Assembly (NCBI GenBank): GCA_020440645.1
Contig: JAGRNR010000009.1
Span: 24,099-88,098 of the forward strand
DNA length: 64,000 bases
Direction: 5' to 3'
Source of the DNA: JAHEFU01 sp020440645
GTDB lineage: Bacteria > 4484-113 > JAFGCY01
A model generated the notes under the pieces. It was not told the origin of the DNA. It was given only the letters and a program-made list of their open reading frames with translations, and ran no database searches. The position numbers and the translations under genes are program-made. This document shows, in pieces, positions 1-8,388 of this stretch. The stretch's first letter is position 1. Each line of letters opens with the position of its first letter.

Positions 1-1
1 C

Positions 2-1768
2 TGCTGGCTGGCCAAGATGTGCGATTACGCCGTTTCCTACGAAATGGACCAGTACAACAAGCAGCACCCGATCACCTACAGCTCATGGCCGGTGACTGAC
101 CCGATGGAGCATGTCAGCGAGAGCAAGCTGTCCGTCAACTCGGCCGAGAATGAGGGCCGCGTGGACATCTTCAGCAGTGACACGATCCAGATGACCGTGA
201 AGGACTTCACCGTCTCGCCGGACTTCAAGGCCGGTGTGTATGCCTCATACCATATTTATCCTTACTGGCCCGACTTCTTCGACAATGAGGTCGAGTACAG
301 CCTGTGCAAGGACCGCTTCGGGGTCAGCAACTACTACGGTTACCTGACCCACCTGAAGGAGCATTACGGCACGATGCCGCTGCTGGTTGCCGAGTATGGC
401 CTGCCCAATGGTCCGATGCCGGCGCACAAGCAGAAGCAGGGCCTGCACCACGGCGGCCACTCCGAGGAGGAAGTGATTGACGGCATGGAACGGCTGACCT
501 ATGACATCTGGGACAGCGGCTGCGCCGGTGCGATCGTGTTCGCCTGGATCGATGAGTGGTTCAAGAAGACCTGGATCTGGGCTGATTTCTATGACCCCTG
601 GGATGACCGCCGGCTTTGGTACAACCAGTATGACCCGGAGGAGAACTACGGCATGATCGCCCTGCTGCCCGGCGAGGGTGGCCCGAACAACACGCTCAGC
701 GGCAATGACGCTGAGTGGGAGGATGTCAGCGTCCTGCCCGGCGATTCGGTGGCCGTCGCTGACAACGCCCCGGTGATCACGAGCGTCAAGGCGATGCATG
801 ATGAAGGCTGGTTCCACCTGCGCATCCGGCTGGACAACTTTGATGACTGGGACTTCGACAAGACGGAGCTGAGCATCGGTTACGACATCCTCGACAGGCT
901 GGGTGGCAACTTCGCCTGGCCCGGCCCGCTGAAGTTCCTCAGTGACAGCGGCCTGGAGACCGTAGTGCAGATCAAGAGCGGCCAGGCCTACATGTACCAG
1001 ACCGAGACCTGGCGCTTCTGGCGACCCTTCAATGATGAGGTGTCCAAGTCCATCTCGCTCGGTGAGGCCAAGCCGCACTACCTGCAGATGGAGGAGAACC
1101 GCTGGAGCTGGTTCGAGCCCTGGGTGGAAACCAACATCTACCGGCTCGGGCGTGACGGGACCTTCTTCCCGTCCCAGTCCTTCAAGCTCAACCCGCTGCC
1201 GCGCGGCACCCTGATCGAGGGCCAGCCGCGATACACCCAGCAGGCAATCTGGAACTCCGACCCCGATAGCAAGGTAGTGGAGATCCGCATGCCCTGGATC
1301 CTGCTCGGTTTCGTCGGCCCGCACCAGCGTCGCGTGTTGCAAAGCGATATCGACGAGCCCTCGAAGAATTCAAGTGTGGTGACTGATGGCATCGGCGTGG
1401 GACTGGCGATGTCCAGCGCGCGCGGTGATGCGCTTGCGGTCTGGCCCGGCATGGATGTCTATGACGCGGACGACCCAAACAGCATCCTCAGCTCACAGTT
1501 CGACGGCTGGAACCGCATCCTGACCAGCAAGAGCGGGATCTACACCTGGGACGAGTGGGGCGTGGAGGATATCCGGTACCACGGACGCATCAAGCCGATC
1601 TATTACGCGATGCGTGACCTGTTCGGAAGCATTGAACAGGTGCGACCACTTTGGAAGGATGGGCCGCAGCGCCAGCCGGTTCCGGATGGCACGGAGATGC
1701 CGGAGACGCCTCCGCTGGCTGAGCCCCTCAAGATCGACCACGCGGCGATCCTGCGCCAGCAGAACTGA
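2..1768 (+). CDS. glycoside hydrolase-like protein, C-terminal part (5' partial)
   Basis: The frame is open to the left edge, so the true start lies outside the window; 583 residues follow the first internal Met at base 17. Residues about 80-190 (counted from that Met) look like the second half of a TIM-barrel glycosidase-like domain: a His/Tyr/Trp-rich strand, then AEYGLPNG with a glutamate at a typical nucleophile position, then FAWIDEWFKKTW. This pairing of AEYG and IDEW motifs is seen in glycosidase-like domains of large envelope or secreted proteins. Residues about 240-480 look like a beta-sandwich resembling a carbohydrate-binding or DOMON-type domain. No transmembrane helix is seen in the visible part. 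Substrate unknown; the fold assignment is from motif memory only. Confidence 0.6.
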   Translation, partial: CWLAKMCDYAVSYEMDQYNKQHPITYSSWPVTDPMEHVSESKLSVNSAENEGRVDIFSSDTIQMTVKDFTVSPDFKAGVYASYHIYPYWPDFFDNEVEYSLCKDRFGVSNYYGYLTHLKEHYGTMPLLVAEYGLPNGPMPAHKQKQGLHHGGHSEEEVIDGMERLTYDIWDSGCAGAIVFAWIDEWFKKTWIWADFYDPWDDRRLWYNQYDPEENYGMIALLPGEGGPNNTLSGNDAEWEDVSVLPGDSVAVADNAPVITSVKAMHDEGWFHLRIRLDNFDDWDFDKTELSIGYDILDRLGGNFAWPGPLKFLSDSGLETVVQIKSGQAYMYQTETWRFWRPFNDEVSKSISLGEAKPHYLQMEENRWSWFEPWVETNIYRLGRDGTFFPSQSFKLNPLPRGTLIEGQPRYTQQAIWNSDPDSKVVEIRMPWILLGFVGPHQRRVLQSDIDEPSKNSSVVTDGIGVGLAMSSARGDALAVWPGMDVYDADDPNSILSSQFDGWNRILTSKSGIYTWDEWGVEDIRYHGRIKPIYYAMRDLFGSIEQVRPLWKDGPQRQPVPDGTEMPETPPLAEPLKIDHAAILRQQN

Positions 1769-1856
1769 CCGTTGTCAATTCCAGGTTAAGCAATGTGCCG
1801 GAGCAATCCGGCACGGGAATGCGCGCACGGCCGGCGCCGGTCAAATCCGCATCTAA

Positions 1857-1967
1857 TCAGAGCAAGTGGCGCCAGTTGCTGAAGAACACGTACCAGCAGC
1901 CGTTAAATATCCCAGCAACCACGACCGCGATCAGGATGTAGAGCAGGGTATCCCTGGCTATCCGCAT
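1857..1967 (-). CDS. candidate 36-residue membrane micropeptide
   Basis: A minus-strand ORF of 36 codons starts with MRIARDTLLYILIAVVVAG, giving a positively charged N-terminus and one hydrophobic segment (about residues 8-22), followed by an aromatic tail ending NWRHLL. Exactly 6 nt before its ATG is TATACT (1974-1979), the same arrangement seen before plsY and several other genes here, so it may be read from a leaderless transcript. It fills the gap upstream of motA and is divergent from it. Function unknown. It could be a chance ORF; support comes from the promoter fit and the clean single-helix composition. Confidence 0.42.
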   Translation of the reverse strand: MRIARDTLLYILIAVVVAGIFNGCWYVFFSNWRHLL

Positions 1968-1973
1968 CCGATC

Positions 1974-1979
1974 AGTATA
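1974..1979 (-). promoter_or_regulatory. -10 box of leaderless type for the 36-residue ORF
   Basis: TATACT on the minus strand, then 6 nt, then ATG at 1967. The expected +1 is the A of the start codon. No clear -35 hexamer is seen. Confidence 0.4.
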
Positions 1980-2017
1980 GTCCATCGGGCAGCTCGAGCC
2001 GGCTGCCGGAAGGTGTC

Positions 2018-2818
2018 GTGGAATCCACGGGATGGCTCACGGCAATGGATATTGCAAGCCTTGTAGGAGTGCTGATCTGCTTCGGCGGAGTGTTTGCAGG
2101 CTTCTCGATCGAGGGCGGGTCACCGACGCAGCTGATGGCTATCAGCGCTGCATGCATCGTGTTCGGCGGAGCCGGCGGGGCCACGATGGTGGCCTTCCCG
2201 CTGTCTACCTCGATCAACCTCTGGAAGGTGATCATGCAGTGCTTCATGCGCCCCAAGGTCGACCCGATCCCGGTGATCAAGAAGTTTGTCGAGTTCTCCG
2301 AGAAGGTGCGCCGCGAGGGCCTGCTTGTGCTGGAAGAGGATGCCAACAACGAAAGCGACCCCTTCCTGCGCAACGGCCTGCAGCTGGTGATCGATGGCAA
2401 TGACACCGAACTCGTGAAGGACATCCTGCATACGGACATCAAGTTCGTGGAGGAGCGCCACCACGTCGGCCAGGCCTACCTGCAGACGATGGCGGGCTTC
2501 ACGCCGACCTTCGGGATCGTGGGCACCGTGATGGGCCTCGTGCTGGTGCTGTCAAACCTCTCCGACCCCGGCAGCCTCGGCCCGATGGTGGCGGCGGCAT
2601 TCATCGCCACGCTCTATGGGGTGGGCAGTGCCAACGCCCTTTTCCTGCCATGGGCCTCCAAGCTGAAGATTGCCAGCAAGGAGGAGGTGCTCGTGCGCGA
2701 GATCATGGTGGAGGGCATCCTCTCGATCCAGGCCGGTGACAACCCGCGCATCGTGCAGGAGAAGCTCGCGGCATTCCTGCCGCCCAAGGAGCGTTCCCAC
2801 GTCAAGCAGGAAGGCTGA
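2018..2818 (+). CDS. motA: flagellar motor stator protein MotA
   Basis: MotA is the inner-membrane stator subunit that with MotB converts ion flow into flagellar torque. The 266-residue protein has the family layout: two N-terminal helices with IEGGSP, a charged cytoplasmic region containing the VRREGLLVLEE segment (Arg and Glu that contact the rotor in known MotA), then the PTFGIVGTVMGLVLVLSNL helix and the AAAFIATLYGVGSAN helix. Two starts are possible. GTG at 2018 has GGAAGG 4 nt upstream; ATG at 2045 begins MDIASLVG, which matches where most MotA proteins start but has a poor ribosome site. It is followed by motB after 26 nt, so the genes are co-transcribed. Confidence 0.93.
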   Translation: MESTGWLTAMDIASLVGVLICFGGVFAGFSIEGGSPTQLMAISAACIVFGGAGGATMVAFPLSTSINLWKVIMQCFMRPKVDPIPVIKKFVEFSEKVRREGLLVLEEDANNESDPFLRNGLQLVIDGNDTELVKDILHTDIKFVEERHHVGQAYLQTMAGFTPTFGIVGTVMGLVLVLSNLSDPGSLGPMVAAAFIATLYGVGSANALFLPWASKLKIASKEEVLVREIMVEGILSIQAGDNPRIVQEKLAAFLPPKERSHVKQEG

Positions 2819-2844
2819 CGGGGAAGCCCCGCGAGGAGTGATAC

Positions 2845-3777
2845 GTGTACATACCACAGGCACCACAAGGCAATGAAGGCGGCGATGAGCGCTGGCTGAT
2901 CAGCTATGCTGACATGATCACGCTGCTCACCGTCGTGTTCATCATCCTGTTCTCGATGTCCAACATCGAGATGGAGAAGTTCAAGGCCCTCGCCGAGAGC
3001 ATGACGGACGGCATGGGTGCCAACCGCAAGAGCACCACACTTGACCCCGAGCAGAGCATCGGGGAGGACGCCAGCACGACACCGATTGACATCGGCACGA
3101 TCAGTGGCGGCGAGTCGCCCTCGATCCTGTTCCCCGAGCACCAGACCCCGATCCAGATCTTCCGCTTCCGCCGCATCATGGAGGGCGAGAACGGGGATGA
3201 GGGACTGCTGGAGAAGCTGCGCGACATCCTTGACAACGAAGCCCGCCGGGAAGGCGAGCAGATCATGCAGGAATTCGGGCACGACGAACGCGTCAGCATG
3301 CGCTTCACGGAACGCGGCATCGTGCTGACCTTCCTTGACGACCAGCTGATGTTCGACAGCGGCAGCGCCGACATGAAGCCGGGATTCCGTAATGTGCTGG
3401 CAGCCCTCGGCTCGGAGCTGAACCGCCTGCCGAACTCGGTCGAGGTGCTGGGCCACACGGATGACCGGCCGATTGCCAGTGCCCGCTACCCCAGCAACTG
3501 GGAACTGTCAGCCGCACGCGCGGCAAGCGTTGCCAGGCTACTGATCGCCAATGGATTCCCGCGGGACAAGGTCAGCGTGGCCGGCTATGCCGACACCCAT
3601 CCGCTGGCGGGCAACGACAGCGTGCATGGGCGGGCCGCCAACCGCCGGGTGGAAATCGTGATCCTGCGGGGCTATAACGAACCGGCCGCGGATGACACGG
3701 AGGAACCGGCCCAGCCGCTAGTCGGGCCACAGCCCAGCCCGGGCATGCCGGTGCACAGCCTGGGGGCGGGACACTGA
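2845..3777 (+). CDS. motB: flagellar motor stator protein MotB
   Basis: MotB is the peptidoglycan-anchored stator partner of MotA. The GTG start is preceded by GAGG. Residues 15-42 hold RWLISYADMITLLTVVFII: a single transmembrane helix with the essential ion-binding Asp in SYAD. A linker of about 130 residues follows, then an OmpA-like peptidoglycan-binding domain (about 165-275) with LMFDSGSADMKPG, VLGHTDDRPI, NWELSAARA and RAANRRVEI. The C-terminal tail is Pro-rich and not conserved. The 310-residue length is slightly above the family norm because of the linker. The stop lies 1 nt before the start of the next gene. Confidence 0.95.
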   Translation: MYIPQAPQGNEGGDERWLISYADMITLLTVVFIILFSMSNIEMEKFKALAESMTDGMGANRKSTTLDPEQSIGEDASTTPIDIGTISGGESPSILFPEHQTPIQIFRFRRIMEGENGDEGLLEKLRDILDNEARREGEQIMQEFGHDERVSMRFTERGIVLTFLDDQLMFDSGSADMKPGFRNVLAALGSELNRLPNSVEVLGHTDDRPIASARYPSNWELSAARAASVARLLIANGFPRDKVSVAGYADTHPLAGNDSVHGRAANRRVEIVILRGYNEPAADDTEEPAQPLVGPQPSPGMPVHSLGAGH

Positions 3778-3778
3778 G

Positions 3779-4090
3779 ATGGAGGATGCATGGTACAGCA
3801 GGAACTGGTTCAGGCTGGTAGTCCTGCTGCTGCCGGTCTGCCTGGTCGTGCTGCTGGCCTGGGGCTGCCCAGGCGGGGAAGGCACCGGGTTTGGCCAGAA
3901 TTTCATGGACGTTGCCAGTACCGGGCACAGCACGATTGACGACTACCGCTACGTGGCGGACAGCAGCCGGCACCTGTACTGGCCTAACACGCCGAAGTAC
4001 CGCAACCGGATCAGGAGAGAGGACCGCGTGTACATCCTTGACTATGACACGCTCAAGGAGTTCCACGGCTACAAGCCGGGAGAGAAATAG
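3779..4090 (+). CDS. small membrane or lipoprotein with a Cys-less Ada-like C-terminus
   Basis: This 103-residue protein starts right after the motB stop. It has one hydrophobic segment (about residues 11-29) ending LLAWGCPGG, which could be a transmembrane helix or a poor lipobox. Residues about 58-103 (YVADSS... YWPNTPKY ... IRREDRVYI ... EFHGYKPGEK) follow the pattern of Ada-type zinc-binding domains found at the end of some nucleases (YVAS, HxPxC, PENxV, GYxPCxxC), but the cysteines are replaced: Thr after WPN and Gly after YKP. That likeness is my inference. Its position between motB and the fliL-like gene suggests a motor accessory. I recognise no named family. Confidence 0.8.
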   Translation: MEDAWYSRNWFRLVVLLLPVCLVVLLAWGCPGGEGTGFGQNFMDVASTGHSTIDDYRYVADSSRHLYWPNTPKYRNRIRREDRVYILDYDTLKEFHGYKPGEK

Positions 4091-4158
4091 GACACAAGTT
4101 CGAAAACTGCAGGTTATAGATACTGTTGAGTTGAACCCCCGAAGAGAGGGATTTTTAT

Positions 4159-5064
4159 ATGGCTGACAATCAGGCAATTGACGTTGATGAGGTGCAGGAA
4201 AGCAAGCCTGCCAAGAAGGTCCGCAAGGCTGCGGGCGGAGGCGCAAAGCCGCCGCTGATGATGATCGTCTCACTGGCGGTCGCGGTGGCAGCCATCGCCT
4301 TCAGCGCACTGCTGTTCATGCAGCTAAACGGGCTGAAGGCAAAGCTGGAGGACAGCGGCACACTGGCAGTGCCCGGCGAGGAGGATGCGATGCACGCCGA
4401 CGACGGGCATGGAGAGCACGGGGATTCCCCCGACAACTTCGTGATCCCGGCGGAGGGCGTGCTGTACGAGCTCGGCGAGTTCAAGACCAACACCGCTGAC
4501 AACGAGTTCGTGCAGATGAACGTGATCCTCGAGATTGACAGCCTCTACGACCGCCATGAATGGGAGGTCTACGAGGCGATGATGGAGAAGTACGACAGCG
4601 GCGTGCAGCTCTACCGCAACTACCAACTCGGCCTTGACGAGGAGGGCAACCCGAAGGACGGGGGCAAGGGCGGACATGCCGCCCTGCCACCGGAGGATGT
4701 CCAGCAGTTGGACCCGGCGCCGGCCGATGGCCCGGTGGAGGTTGTCACTGCAGCGGCGGGCAGCACGGACGGGGTGGAGGTGGTGCCGGCGATGCACGGC
4801 GCCCCGAAGGAGGCCCCGCCGCCGGAGATGCCGGAGCTGCCGGAGAAGCCGCGCTCGATCATGGAGATCCGCCTGATGGAGAATGAATCGCGCATCCGTG
4901 ACATGATCATCGACGAGATCGCGCGCACGGTGTCCGACGACTTCATCCGCCCGAGCGGCAAGGACCTGTTCAAGGACAACATCCGCATCAAGATCAATGA
5001 CATCATCGGCGAGCAGTACGGCCGGGTGACCGAGGTGCTGCTGCCCAACATCGTCAGTTCATAG
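4159..5064 (+). CDS. fliL: FliL-like flagellar basal body protein with internal insertion
   Basis: FliL is a single-pass inner-membrane protein surrounding the stator. The 301-residue protein has a charged cytoplasmic N-terminus, a transmembrane helix at about 34-54 and a periplasmic domain. FliL-type segments are LGEFKTNTADNEFVQMNV (about 109-126) and the C-terminal IRDMIIDEI, DLFKDNIRIKIND and VTEVLLPNIV. Between the halves of the FliL domain (about residues 155-235) lies a low-complexity Pro/Gly/Ala-rich insertion, which makes the protein well over the usual length of about 150-180. The start has GAGAGGG about 8 nt upstream. Context right after motAB supports the call. Confidence 0.85.
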   Translation: MADNQAIDVDEVQESKPAKKVRKAAGGGAKPPLMMIVSLAVAVAAIAFSALLFMQLNGLKAKLEDSGTLAVPGEEDAMHADDGHGEHGDSPDNFVIPAEGVLYELGEFKTNTADNEFVQMNVILEIDSLYDRHEWEVYEAMMEKYDSGVQLYRNYQLGLDEEGNPKDGGKGGHAALPPEDVQQLDPAPADGPVEVVTAAAGSTDGVEVVPAMHGAPKEAPPPEMPELPEKPRSIMEIRLMENESRIRDMIIDEIARTVSDDFIRPSGKDLFKDNIRIKINDIIGEQYGRVTEVLLPNIVSS

Positions 5065-5075
5065 GAGGGCCTGCG

Positions 5076-6743
5076 ATGAGGGGAAGGAGCCTGTGGGCTG
5101 CACTGGCGGCCCTCGCGCTTGCGCTGGCCGGTTGCGGCGGCGGTGCACGCTACATACAGTTCAGTCCGCAGGAGCAGACCGTCACCAGGCTGCAGAGTGA
5201 CGGTGGGCGGATCACGGCGATCATCCAGCCGGGCACCCTGGCTGACGACGTGGAGATCGCGCTGCGTGACCGCAGCGAGGGCGACCGCGGACTGCCCGGA
5301 GTGGAGGGCCGCAGCCTGGCAATCTCCTTCGAGATCAGCGGCAGCATGCCGGCCCCGCCGGTAGAGACAGCTGATGATGGCAGTGCAGCGGTTTCCGCGG
5401 TACAGGGACGCTTCATCCCGGTCGAGCTGAGTGGCAGCATTGAGATCGAACTGGCGCTGGCCAGCGCCTGGCCGCTGGCAACGCCGCTCGATGTGCAGTC
5501 GTGGAATGAGTCCAGCCAGCGCTACGAGGAGGCCGGCCTGTCCGCCAGCCTGGCGGAAGGCGGCCTGAGCCTGAGCTTCAGCATCACGAACTTCGGGCGC
5601 TATGCACTGTACGGCCCGCTGCCGGTGGAGTATCCGCTGGCGGCACCACCGGCACCACGGTTATCTGCCGCATCCACGCAGCTGCGCGGCCTCGAATGGG
5701 ACAGCGTGCCTGGTGCGGCGGGCTTCAACCTGTACCGCAGTGCGGCCGGAGAGGAATCCTTCAGCAAGCTCAATGAGGAACTGCTGCAGGCCGGCAGCCA
5801 TACGGACATCCTGCCTACAGCCGGTGGATATGAGTACGCACTCAGCGTGCTGCGTGACAACGGCATCGAAAGTGAGTTGTCAGCCGTGCTGGCCAGTCCG
5901 GCGGTGGACTTCGACCTGCTGCGCGAGTTCATGAGCCCGCAACTTGATGCACCGGGCAGCCTGCTGTTTGATGCTGCCAACCGGCGCCTGCTGGTCTGCG
6001 ACGAAGCGGATCCGGCCCTGTTGGCCTTCGATGAGGAGGGCCACCTGCTGCGCCGCATAGACAAACTGGGCAGTGCCGCAATGCGTGAGCCGGCAGCGCT
6101 GGCAATCGACCCCGGCACCGGCGAGGTGTACCTCTGTGACAATGGCTACAGCCAGGTGTTCCGGCTCAACAGCCAGCTTGACTTCCGCTCCAAGTTCGGC
6201 GCGGGTGGCAATAGCCCGGCCGAGTTCGATGTACTGAGTGGCATCTGCTGCGATGGCGAACGGATCGTGACTCTGGACAGCGGACGCAACCTGCTTTCGA
6301 CTTTCACCCCGCTTGGCGTCTACCTGGACGCGCCATTGGATCCGCTGGATGCACAGCTTGCGTTGGCCGGGGCATCCGGCATCCTGCTCATGCCCGATGG
6401 CGGCATGGTGCTGGCCGATACTGGCAATGACCGTGTGCTGCTGCTCGACAGTGAGTTCGCCGCTTCCGCCGAACTGGCCCGCCCTGCCGGCAACGGAACA
6501 CTCACTGCGCCACGCGCTGTGGTGGCTGATGTATTCGGCCGCCTGTTCGTCAGCGAACCTTCGATGGGACGGGTGAGCGTGTTTGACAGCAGCGGGGAGT
6601 ACAGCTTCCAGTTCGGCAGCGATGGCCTGCTCAATGTGGAGTTCGGTGCCGCAGGTCCGACGGGGCTGGCCTATGACCCGGCGACGGGCTACCTGTATGT
6701 CAGCGACCCCTCGGCTGGGCGGATCGCGGTGTTCGCCAGCTAG
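5076..6743 (+). CDS. lipoprotein with NHL-type beta-propeller
   Basis: The 555-residue protein begins 11 nt after fliL. It has a lipoprotein signal, ALALALAGCGGG, with the lipidated Cys near residue 20. Residues about 40-180 form a ZU5/GAIN-like or Ig-like region (IIQPGTLADDVEIAL). Residues about 195-270 look fibronectin-III-like (LEWDSVPGAAGFNLYR). From about 285 to the end are repeats of the NHL type, such as ALAIDPGTGEVYLCDNGYSQVFRL, with later copies MVLADTGNDRVLLLD and LYVSDPSAGRIAVF, which build a propeller for binding proteins or carbohydrates. Co-transcription with stator genes suggests a periplasmic or surface partner of motility, but this is inference. The stop overlaps the convergent PP2C stop at CTAG. 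Confidence 0.82.
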   Translation: MRGRSLWAALAALALALAGCGGGARYIQFSPQEQTVTRLQSDGGRITAIIQPGTLADDVEIALRDRSEGDRGLPGVEGRSLAISFEISGSMPAPPVETADDGSAAVSAVQGRFIPVELSGSIEIELALASAWPLATPLDVQSWNESSQRYEEAGLSASLAEGGLSLSFSITNFGRYALYGPLPVEYPLAAPPAPRLSAASTQLRGLEWDSVPGAAGFNLYRSAAGEESFSKLNEELLQAGSHTDILPTAGGYEYALSVLRDNGIESELSAVLASPAVDFDLLREFMSPQLDAPGSLLFDAANRRLLVCDEADPALLAFDEEGHLLRRIDKLGSAAMREPAALAIDPGTGEVYLCDNGYSQVFRLNSQLDFRSKFGAGGNSPAEFDVLSGICCDGERIVTLDSGRNLLSTFTPLGVYLDAPLDPLDAQLALAGASGILLMPDGGMVLADTGNDRVLLLDSEFAASAELARPAGNGTLTAPRAVVADVFGRLFVSEPSMGRVSVFDSSGEYSFQFGSDGLLNVEFGAAGPTGLAYDPATGYLYVSDPSAGRIAVFAS

Positions 6744-8341
6744 AGCCGGCAGTCCAGCAGCAGCACGGTGATGTTGTCTGGCCCGCCGGCTGCATTGGCG
6801 GCGTCCACCAGCGCCTGGGCCGTGACAGCCAGGCTGGCCTGCGCATTGGCGGCCAGCACGGCGGCGATCTCAGAGTCGCGCAGCGCATCACTCAGCCCGT
6901 CACTGCAGATGAGCAGGCGTTCGCAGGGGCCGGGGCGGAAGCTGTAGACATCGGCCTGGATCTCCAGCCCGTCGCCACCGAGGCAGCGAGTGATCACGTT
7001 CTTGCGCGGATGGTCGAAGGCCTCATCCTCGCTCACGCTGCCGTTGTCAACCAGCTCCTGCACGAAGCTGTGGTCACGGGTGATGCGCTTCAGCGACTGC
7101 GCCGTGACCAGGTAGCAGCGGCTGTCCCCGACATTGAACACCGCCGAGCTGGCGGTCGTGTCACTGCTGAGCGTGCTGCCGGAGCCGAGCATCACGAAGC
7201 CGCACAAGGTGGTGCCCATCCCGGCCAGCGCGGCATCGATCGCCGAGCGCTCGATCAGGGCACGGTTGATGCCGGGGATGATCGTGGCCAGCTGCATTGG
7301 CAGCACGCCGGTGTCCTGCGTCCTGGTGCTGGGTGCCGTCAGCGCGGCCTGCAGCTGCTGGCGCAGCATGGCCAGCGCAAGCGAACTGGCGATCTCCCCG
7401 CTTTCATGACCCCCCATCCCGTCGGCCACGGCGGCGATGCTCAGCGAACTGCCGATTGCACTGTGCTGGCGCATGTCCAGCATCAGCCAGGCGTCTTCAT
7501 TGTGCTGGCGCCGCATGCCGTTGTCAGTGGTGGCATGGCCCTCGAGCCTGATCCGGTGCAGGCAGCGCTGGATCTCGCTTGCCAGCATGCCGAGGCTCAG
7601 GCCAGCATTATTCTGCAGGCCGTCCAGCAGCCTGTCCAGTTCAGTCGCGATGTTTGCGGCGGGCAGCAGTTTCGGTGCCGCCAGCAGGCTGTCAACGAGC
7701 GGCCTGAGCAGGGTGACGATCTCCGAGGCGTCCGTCGGCTCTCCGGGCTGCAGTTCGCCAAAGCCCGTGAAGCGCAGTTGCCAGCCTGCCGGAGCGGTGT
7801 CCAGCCTGCGGCAGAAGCCCAGCGCATCCGCATTCAGCCGCCAGCCAAGTCCGCCGGCCTCGCAGCGCGCGAAACCTGTCGCCAGGTCATGCATTGCATT
7901 CAGGATGTCAAGTACGCGCACGCGCAGCTGGCCGGACTCGATGCCCGCGGAGAATTCGCGGAAGCCCAGGTCCACCGGCTCGAGCGCGGCACTGAGTACA
8001 GCCGTGTCGTCAGCCAGCAGGTCACGCAGGCCGAACATTGCACCGCCCTCCAGCAGGATGCCGGGCAGTGCGTCAGCGACTGCACCGCCCTGCTCCAGCA
8101 CCAGCTTGAGGAATCCGTCGGCAGCGTCCCCGGTTCCGATGCTGACGCGCTCCAGGCGCATGCCGTCCCAGCGCTGGATGGTCTCGCTCTCCTCGCGGTA
8201 GCTTGCGACATTGATCAGCGGGTCCGTCGGGTCGTCATCGGCAGGCATGGACGGAGCGGCAGCCGCGGCATCATGTGCAGCGGCCTGCTGGGCCGGCTCC
8301 TCATCTTCCCTGCGCCTGAACGGGTTCCACGACATCTGCAT
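6740..8341 (-). CDS. PP2C-type serine/threonine protein phosphatase with N-terminal extension
   Basis: The C-terminal region (about residues 285-533) is a PP2C domain: TDNGMRRQHNEDAWL (metal-binding Asp and the RxxNEDA motif), AVADGMGGHESGE, VFNVGDSRCYLV, DHSFVQEL, ITRCLGG, LLICSDGLSDALRD and GGPDNITVLLL are all in order. It should dephosphorylate Ser/Thr in the cytoplasm with two metal ions. The first 280 residues are unrecognised and include an Ala-rich acidic N-terminus. ATG at 8341 and ATG at 8335 share the GGAG site upstream. No partner kinase is in the window. The N-terminus could be a target-binding or autoregulatory domain. Confidence 0.9.
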   Translation of the reverse strand: MQMSWNPFRRREDEEPAQQAAAHDAAAAAPSMPADDDPTDPLINVASYREESETIQRWDGMRLERVSIGTGDAADGFLKLVLEQGGAVADALPGILLEGGAMFGLRDLLADDTAVLSAALEPVDLGFREFSAGIESGQLRVRVLDILNAMHDLATGFARCEAGGLGWRLNADALGFCRRLDTAPAGWQLRFTGFGELQPGEPTDASEIVTLLRPLVDSLLAAPKLLPAANIATELDRLLDGLQNNAGLSLGMLASEIQRCLHRIRLEGHATTDNGMRRQHNEDAWLMLDMRQHSAIGSSLSIAAVADGMGGHESGEIASSLALAMLRQQLQAALTAPSTRTQDTGVLPMQLATIIPGINRALIERSAIDAALAGMGTTLCGFVMLGSGSTLSSDTTASSAVFNVGDSRCYLVTAQSLKRITRDHSFVQELVDNGSVSEDEAFDHPRKNVITRCLGGDGLEIQADVYSFRPGPCERLLICSDGLSDALRDSEIAAVLAANAQASLAVTAQALVDAANAAGGPDNITVLLLDCRL

Positions 8342-8376
8342 TCTGCTCCGGGCCGCTAGCGGCCAGCCACACGGAG

Positions 8377-8382
8377 TATACT
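8377..8382 (+). promoter_or_regulatory. -10 box of leaderless plsY promoter (palindromic)
   Basis: TATACT lies 6 nt before the GTG of plsY, so transcription is expected to start at the start codon. AGTATACT is self-complementary and could also serve the divergent PP2C gene, whose start is about 35 nt away and has a GGAG site. No clear -35 is seen. Confidence 0.5.
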
Positions 8383-8388
8383 TCCCGC

